17,426 bases of DNA from CAVPEW01 sp050247895. Lineage in GTDB: Bacteria > Actinomycetota > Acidimicrobiia > Acidimicrobiales > VFJN01. The notes under the pieces were generated by a model. That model was given only the letters and a program-made list of their open reading frames with translations, did no database searches and was not told the origin of the DNA. The position numbers were made by a program, and so were the translations under genes. The stretch lies in contig JBFWTJ010000041.1 in NCBI GenBank assembly GCA_050247895.1, positions 1 through 17,426 on the forward strand, given 5' to 3'. This document shows positions 13,800 through 17,426 of this stretch, in pieces (within the stretch, counting starts at the first letter, position 1; the number at the start of each line of letters is the position of its first letter).

Positions 13800-14447
13800 G
13801 TGACCTCGACCTCCACCCGTGACCGGCTCGTGGCCGCGACCCGCGCCGCCATCCGTGACGTCGGCCTGCCCGGGGCGACCGCCCGGGAGATCGCCGGCCG
13901 GGCCTCGGCCAACCTCGCCGCCATCCCGTACCACTTCGGCTCCAAGGAGTCCCTGGTCACCGAGGCGCTGGTGGCCGAGGCCCGGGACCTGCTGGCACCG
14001 GTGTGGGCGCTCCTCGACGCCGACCGACCCGGCGTCGAGCGGGCGGCCGCCGCGGTGACGCTGCTCAACGACCTGTTCGACCGGTCCCGCGACCAGGTGC
14101 CCGTCTACCTCGCCGCCCTGTCCGCCGCACCGCACCAGGCCGAGGTCCGCGACGGCCTCGGCGCCCTGTGGAGCGACCTGCGGAGCCGCCTGGCCGACGA
14201 CGTCGCGGCCCAGGCCGACCAGGGCCTGCTCCCGGCCTGGGTCGACCCCCAGGCCATGGCCGCGCTCATCCTGGCTCTGGTCAACGGCGTGGTCGTCTCG
14301 TCGGTCGTCGACCCGGACGGGCCCGACCACCGCGCCGTGGCCGGCCAGTTCCTGGCCCTCCTCGCCGTCGGCGCCACCACCGGCGGCCCGGTGGGGCGGG
14401 ACCCGGTGGCCCGGTCCGACCGCCGGCGGGGCCGGGGGGCCCGGTGA
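13800..14447 (+). CDS. TetR/AcrR-family transcriptional repressor, apparently leaderless
   Basis: A 215-residue regulator. The HTH is RLVAATRAAIRDVGLPGATA then REIAGRASANLAAIPYHF, followed by GSKESLVTEAL; the YHFGSKESL turn is diagnostic. The ligand domain includes DLFDRSRDQVPVYLAALSAA and ALILALVNGVVVSSVVDPDG near the end. The last 20 or so residues are an Arg/Gly-rich tail. GTG 13800 lies 6 bases after the -10 TATGAT with no Shine-Dalgarno sequence, suggesting a leaderless message. Its stop overlaps the start of a small membrane protein as GTGA, so both are co-translated. Likely targets are its own unit and the divergent amidotransferase. Confidence 0.9.
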   Translation: MTSTSTRDRLVAATRAAIRDVGLPGATAREIAGRASANLAAIPYHFGSKESLVTEALVAEARDLLAPVWALLDADRPGVERAAAAVTLLNDLFDRSRDQVPVYLAALSAAPHQAEVRDGLGALWSDLRSRLADDVAAQADQGLLPAWVDPQAMAALILALVNGVVVSSVVDPDGPDHRAVAGQFLALLAVGATTGGPVGRDPVARSDRRRGRGAR

Positions 14448-14869
14448 GCGCGGGAGCCGTGGTGCCCGCGCCGGAGCGCGCCGGTCGTGCCGCGACCGGC
14501 TGGGCGGTGGCGGCGCTGGTGTGGACCCTGGTGATCGGCACCGCGTGGCTCGTCGCGCCGACCGGGCGCTCGACCTCCACCAGCGTGTCGTCCGACGGCA
14601 CGAGCGTCACCGAGTCCTCGACCCACACGCTGCTCGAGAGCGAGGGCCCCAGCGTGGTCGTCCTGCTCGCCGTCCCGGTCGTGCTGGCCGGCCTCTCCGT
14701 GCTGGCCCGTGGCTCTCGGCGGGCCCGCTTCGCCTGCGGTGGCGCCCTCCTCTTCGCCTGCCTGCTCGCCGCGGCCTCGATCGGCCTGCCCTACCTCCCC
14801 GCTGCCGTGGCCCTCATGGCCGCCGCGGCGCTGACCCCCGACGGGCCCCGGGCTCAGCGGGGCCGGTAG
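14444..14869 (+). CDS. Small multi-pass membrane protein of unknown function
   Basis: A 141-residue protein I do not recognise. A first hydrophobic helix (about 21-39, AVAALVWTLVIGTAWLVAP) is followed by a Ser/Thr-rich loop of about 30 residues (GRSTSTSVSSDGTSVTESST), probably outside the membrane. Further hydrophobic segments lie at about 69-87 and 95-129, then a short charged C-terminus. GTG 14444 overlaps the TetR stop as GTGA, which fixes the start. Coupling to the repressor suggests that it is part of the controlled response, perhaps a membrane sensor or an accessory to a transported or toxic ligand, but this is inference only. Confidence 0.7.
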   Translation: MSAGAVVPAPERAGRAATGWAVAALVWTLVIGTAWLVAPTGRSTSTSVSSDGTSVTESSTHTLLESEGPSVVVLLAVPVVLAGLSVLARGSRRARFACGGALLFACLLAAASIGLPYLPAAVALMAAAALTPDGPRAQRGR

Positions 14870-15015
14870 GGGGCAGGACCAGCCCGCGCCCGGTCCGGCG
14901 TGCCGGCGGGGCAAGGTGTCGGCATGCCCCCGCCCCGACCCACCCCGCCGGCCGCCGCGGCTGTCGCGACGGTCCCGGAACCCCGGATCCGCGCCCGCGC
15001 CCGGAGGCCGCGACG

Positions 15016-15681
15016 GTGAGGATCGCGGTGCTCGGCGCCACCGGCGACCTCGGCTCGGCCCTCGTCGGGCTCGCCCTCGACCGGGGCCACCGGGTCGTCG
15101 CCCACGCCCGTGACCCCGCGAGGATCGAGGCCCGGCCCGGCCTGGAGGTCTTCGGGGGAGCGGTGACCGACGTCGACGCCGTGGCCGGCGCGCTCGCGGG
15201 CGCCGACGCCGTCGTGTCCTGCATCGGCGCCGGCCCCTCGCCGACCCGGCTCGTCGGCGTGGACCTGATGCAGACCGTCCTGCCCGCGCTCCTCGCCGCG
15301 CTCGACCGGGCCGGCGCGGGGCGGCTCGTGCTCGTGTCGGCCTTCGGCGTCGGGGACACGGCCGCCAAGGCCTCACCGGTCGCCCGGCTGCTCTACCGGA
15401 CGGTGATGCGGTCGCTCTTCGAGGACAAGGCCCGGGCCGAGCGCGCCCTGGAGGCCGCCGACCTGGACTGGGTCGCCGTCCACCCCGTGACGCTCCGCCA
15501 CGGCCCGGCCGAGCCGACCGAGGTCGTCCCGCTGGCGGAGGTCGCCCGGGTGCCCGGACTGCCCCGCGCCACCTACGCCGGCGTGGCCCGGGTCCTGCTC
15601 GACCTCGCCGCCGACGCCGGACCGCCGCGGCGGCGCCTGCTGGTCGCCCCTGCCGGCGCCCACCGGCCGGTGCCCCGGTGA
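15016..15681 (+). CDS. NAD(P)-binding Rossmann-fold protein (atypical SDR, NAD(P)H-binding/NmrA-like)
   Basis: A 221-residue protein of the atypical short-chain dehydrogenase group. The glycine-rich dinucleotide site is VLGATGDLG with G7, G10 and G13. A strand ends in HARDPAR (the arginine favours NADP). ADAVVSCIGAGPS and LVLVSAFGVGD are the next conserved strands. Classical SDR catalytic YxxxK is not evident, and FEDKARAERALEAADLDWV is the corresponding helix of NmrA/SDR_a5-type proteins. GTG 15016 has GGAGG 8 bases upstream. Its stop overlaps the metallo-hydrolase start as GTGA, so the two form a coupled pair. The reaction is unknown; family members include flavin/biliverdin reductase-like enzymes and redox sensors. 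Confidence 0.85.
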   Translation: MRIAVLGATGDLGSALVGLALDRGHRVVAHARDPARIEARPGLEVFGGAVTDVDAVAGALAGADAVVSCIGAGPSPTRLVGVDLMQTVLPALLAALDRAGAGRLVLVSAFGVGDTAAKASPVARLLYRTVMRSLFEDKARAERALEAADLDWVAVHPVTLRHGPAEPTEVVPLAEVARVPGLPRATYAGVARVLLDLAADAGPPRRRLLVAPAGAHRPVPR

Positions 15682-16472
15682 GGGTCCACCACCTCAACTG
15701 CGGCGACATGCGGTTCCTGGGCCTGCCGCTGGTCTGCCACGTCCTGCTGGTCGAGGCCCCCCACGGCCTGGTGCTCGTCGACGCCGGCTTCGGCCTGGTC
15801 GACTGCGCCGCGCCGGCCCGGCGGGTCGGGATCTCCCGGCCCCTGTTCCACCCGGCCCTCGACCCCGAGCAGAGCGCGGCCCGCCAGGTCGAGCGGCTCG
15901 GCCACGCCCGCGCCGACGTGACCGACGTCGTCGTCACCCACTTCGACCTCGACCACATCGGCGGCCTGGCCGACTTCCCCCACGCCCGGGTCCACACCAC
16001 CGCGGCCGAGGTCCTCGCGGCCACGGTCGAGCCGACCTGGCGCGAGCGGCTCCGCTACCGCCCGGCCCAGTGGGCCCACGGCCCGGCCTTCGTCGAGCAC
16101 GGTCCCGGGGGCGACGCCTGGCGCGGGTTCGCCGCGGTCCGGCCGCTGGACGAGGCCACCGACGGGATCGTCGTGCTGCCCCTGCCCGGCCACACGCGGG
16201 GCCACCTGGCGGTGGCGGTGGACGCGGGGGACCGCTGGCTCCTCCACGCCGGCGACGCCTTCTACCACCCGGCCACCATCGGGGGACCGGGCCGGGCGCC
16301 GCGCCGGCTGCGGGCCCTGGAGGCCGTCGGGGCGGTGGACCGGCGCCGGGTCCGGGACAACCACGCCCGGCTGGCCGAGCTCCGCGGGCGAGGGGATCCC
16401 GACCTGGCCGTCTTCTGCGCCCACGACCCCGCGAGCCTCGCCGCGCTCGACGGGTCGGGGGACCGGCCGTGA
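15678..16472 (+). CDS. Metallo-beta-lactamase-fold hydrolase
   Basis: A 264-residue zinc-dependent hydrolase, lactonase or glyoxalase-like in class. The metal-binding set is visible: HFDLDH at 88-93, H172 in PGHTRGH, D193 in HAGDAFY, and H249 in FCAHDP. The usual HxHxDH motif has aspartate (D90) in place of the second histidine. The N-terminus HHLNCGDMRFLGLPLVCHVL and LLVEAPHGLVLVDAGFGLVD is standard for AttM/AiiA-like MBL proteins. GTG 15678 overlaps the stop of the NAD(P)-binding gene (GTGA). The substrate is unknown; coupling to an oxidoreductase hints at a two-step conversion of a small metabolite. It is not evidence of antibiotic resistance. Confidence 0.87.
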   Translation: MRVHHLNCGDMRFLGLPLVCHVLLVEAPHGLVLVDAGFGLVDCAAPARRVGISRPLFHPALDPEQSAARQVERLGHARADVTDVVVTHFDLDHIGGLADFPHARVHTTAAEVLAATVEPTWRERLRYRPAQWAHGPAFVEHGPGGDAWRGFAAVRPLDEATDGIVVLPLPGHTRGHLAVAVDAGDRWLLHAGDAFYHPATIGGPGRAPRRLRALEAVGAVDRRRVRDNHARLAELRGRGDPDLAVFCAHDPASLAALDGSGDRP

Positions 16473-16511
16473 CCTCGGCGGTGTGCCGGTGCGGTCGCGG
16501 GTGCCGGCCGT

Positions 16512-16526
16512 GGGCGCGCCGCGCCC
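16512..16526. terminator. Short GC hairpin between convergent genes
   Basis: GGGCGCG-C-CGCGCCC is a 7-bp inverted repeat around one base (so about a 5-6-bp usable stem), in the 58-base gap between the metallo-hydrolase (plus) and the acetyltransferase (minus). There is no T-tract. It is a possible bidirectional terminator, but in DNA this GC-rich such a repeat can be chance. Confidence 0.3.
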
Positions 16527-16530
16527 GTGC

Positions 16531-17007
16531 TCAGGTGTCGGCCGGGAGCTCCTGGCTGAAGTAGAGGGCCCGCTCCCCGGTGTCGGGGTCGACCTCGGTG
16601 AAGCCGTGGCGCCGGTAGAAGCGCTGCGCGTCGACGTCGCCTTCGTCGACGTCGATCTCGACCAGGCCGGCCCCCACGGCCCGGGCCTCGGCCACCACCA
16701 GGCCCAGCATCGACGAGCCGATGCCCTCGCCCCGCCGCTCGGGGACGACGTAGAGCTCGTCGAGCAGCGCCACCGGACCCGGGTACCAGACGTTGGGCCG
16801 GAAGGTGACCAGCGCGACCCCGACCGCGGGGCCGCCGGCCAGGACCGCCAGCGTGCGATCGCCGGCCAGCAGCGTGCGGAGCCGCTCGGCCAGCACCCCG
16901 ACGCCGGGCGACGGCGTGGCGAACTCGACGTTGAAGTCGTGGAGGAGCCGGGCCACCTCCCCGGCGTCGTCGACCTGGGCCCGGCGGACGGGCGGGACCT
17001 CGTGCAC
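16531..17007 (-). CDS. GNAT-family N-acetyltransferase
   Basis: A 158-residue single-domain acetyltransferase. Motif A is LLDELYVVPERRGEGIGSSM, with the acetyl-CoA pyrophosphate loop RRGEGIG at 91-97. The C-terminal motif B AQRFYRRHGFTEVDPDTGER and LYFSQEL are typical. The start of the domain, VRRAQVDDAGEVARLLHDF, sits close to the N-terminus, which supports GTG 17007. No good Shine-Dalgarno sequence precedes it, so translation may be weak or leaderless. The substrate (an amino group on a small molecule or protein) is not predictable. It is convergent with the metallo-hydrolase and lies 76 bases downstream of the GDT1-like gene on the same strand. Confidence 0.87.
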   Translation of the reverse strand: MHEVPPVRRAQVDDAGEVARLLHDFNVEFATPSPGVGVLAERLRTLLAGDRTLAVLAGGPAVGVALVTFRPNVWYPGPVALLDELYVVPERRGEGIGSSMLGLVVAEARAVGAGLVEIDVDEGDVDAQRFYRRHGFTEVDPDTGERALYFSQELPADT

Positions 17008-17083
17008 CGCACCGCACGCTAGGCCCGCGCGCCGAGGAGGGCCCGGGTCCGACCCGTGAAGCGACCGCCGGCCCGGGGACGGC

Positions 17084-17426
17084 TCAGCCCGCGGCGGCGC
17101 CGGCCAGCGTGACGAGGCCCACGGCCAGGAAGGCGATCGCCCCGGCCCGGTGCAGGACGGCGGGCGACACGCGGCGGGTGAGGCCCCGGCCAGCGACCAC
17201 CGCCAGCGTGGTCGCGGCCATCATCGCCCCGAACGAGCCGATCCAGACCGCCACCGCCCCCCGGTCGGCGGCCAGCCCGGCGGTGGTCAGCATGGTCTTG
17301 TCGCCCAGCTCGGCCAGGAAGAACGCGCCGGCCACGCCGGCGAGCCCGGCCCGCCCCCCGTCCGCCGGATCCTCGTCGTCGCCCCCGTCCCCGGCGCGCC
17401 AGGCCCACACGCCGAAGCCGACGAAG
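17084..17426 (-). CDS. GDT1/TMEM165 (UPF0016) family cation transporter, 5' part outside window
   Basis: Only the C-terminal half is in the window; the frame continues off the right edge (FVGFGVWAWRAGD). The second family signature E-x-G-D-K-[ST] is clear in AFFLAELGDKTMLTTAGLAA. Membrane segments follow: VAVWIGSFGAMMAATTLAVVAG, and a last helix AGAIAFLAVGLVTLAGAAAG ending at the stop at 17084-17086. The family moves manganese or calcium in exchange for protons, and bacterial members usually serve Mn homeostasis; a yybP-ykoY riboswitch would have to be sought upstream of the window. The charged stretch GDGGDDEDPADGG is the central loop between the two repeat halves. Confidence 0.85.
   Translation of the reverse strand, partial: FVGFGVWAWRAGDGGDDEDPADGGRAGLAGVAGAFFLAELGDKTMLTTAGLAADRGAVAVWIGSFGAMMAATTLAVVAGRGLTRRVSPAVLHRAGAIAFLAVGLVTLAGAAAG

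Noticed and set aside
1..17426. Mobile elements, CRISPR arrays, phage genes, toxin-antitoxin pairs or anti-phage defence systems
   Set aside because: I saw no transposase or integrase motifs, terminal repeats, regular spacer arrays or defence-type gene pairs. The TetR/membrane-protein pair does not resemble a known toxin-antitoxin unit.

Overview
This is about 17.4 kb of very GC-rich DNA, visibly above 70% G+C, with GTG starts, four-base gene overlaps, leaderless regulators, F420-type enzymes and an Rv2258c-like methyltransferase. That points to an actinobacterium. The style would suit Acidimicrobiia, but nothing here fixes the class. No rRNA, tRNA, insertion sequence, integrase or CRISPR array was seen.

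Left part (1-7300). A large regulator cut by the left edge (BTAD, then AAA ATPase, then helical repeats; relatives are AfsR/SARP-like) ends at a strong hairpin. A convergent two-gene unit follows on the minus strand: an APH-fold phosphotransferase, then a class I methyltransferase. Divergent from it is a winged-helix methyltransferase. The shared intergenic region holds five CTGCAGG-like heptamers at offsets 0, 11, 32, 43 and 64, and the last ends 8 bp before a -10-like element, which is the layout of SARP-controlled promoters. Next comes a clear fluoride (crcB-type) riboswitch in front of a CLC-F fluoride/proton antiporter. A perfect 9-bp stem that would compete with the aptamer lies just after it.

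Middle (7401-12179, all intact genes on the minus strand). An overlapping binding protein, FecCD-type permease and ATPase operon most resembles the putative coenzyme F420-0 transporter group. Upstream of it lie a deazaflavin (F420)-dependent nitroreductase-like gene coupled to an HxlR regulator, and a PPOX/FDOR-like flavin or F420 split-barrel protein. Between the last two is a scar of decayed genes: the C-terminal tail of a probable SnoaL-like gene, a TetR gene with an internal deletion and a one-base frameshift, and an HxlR gene that seems to have lost its native start.

Right part (12216-17426). Two TetR regulators each sit beside a palindromic operator and have apparently leaderless starts after the same TATGATC sequence. 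One diverges from the PPOX-like gene. The other diverges from a class I glutamine amidotransferase and is coupled to a small membrane protein. Then come a coupled NAD(P)-binding protein and metallo-beta-lactamase-fold hydrolase pair, a convergent GNAT acetyltransferase, and the C-terminal half of a GDT1/TMEM165-type cation transporter cut by the right edge.

The items most worth following up are the SARP-like heptamer array, the riboswitch switching stem, the F420-flavoured neighbourhood and the gene-decay scar.
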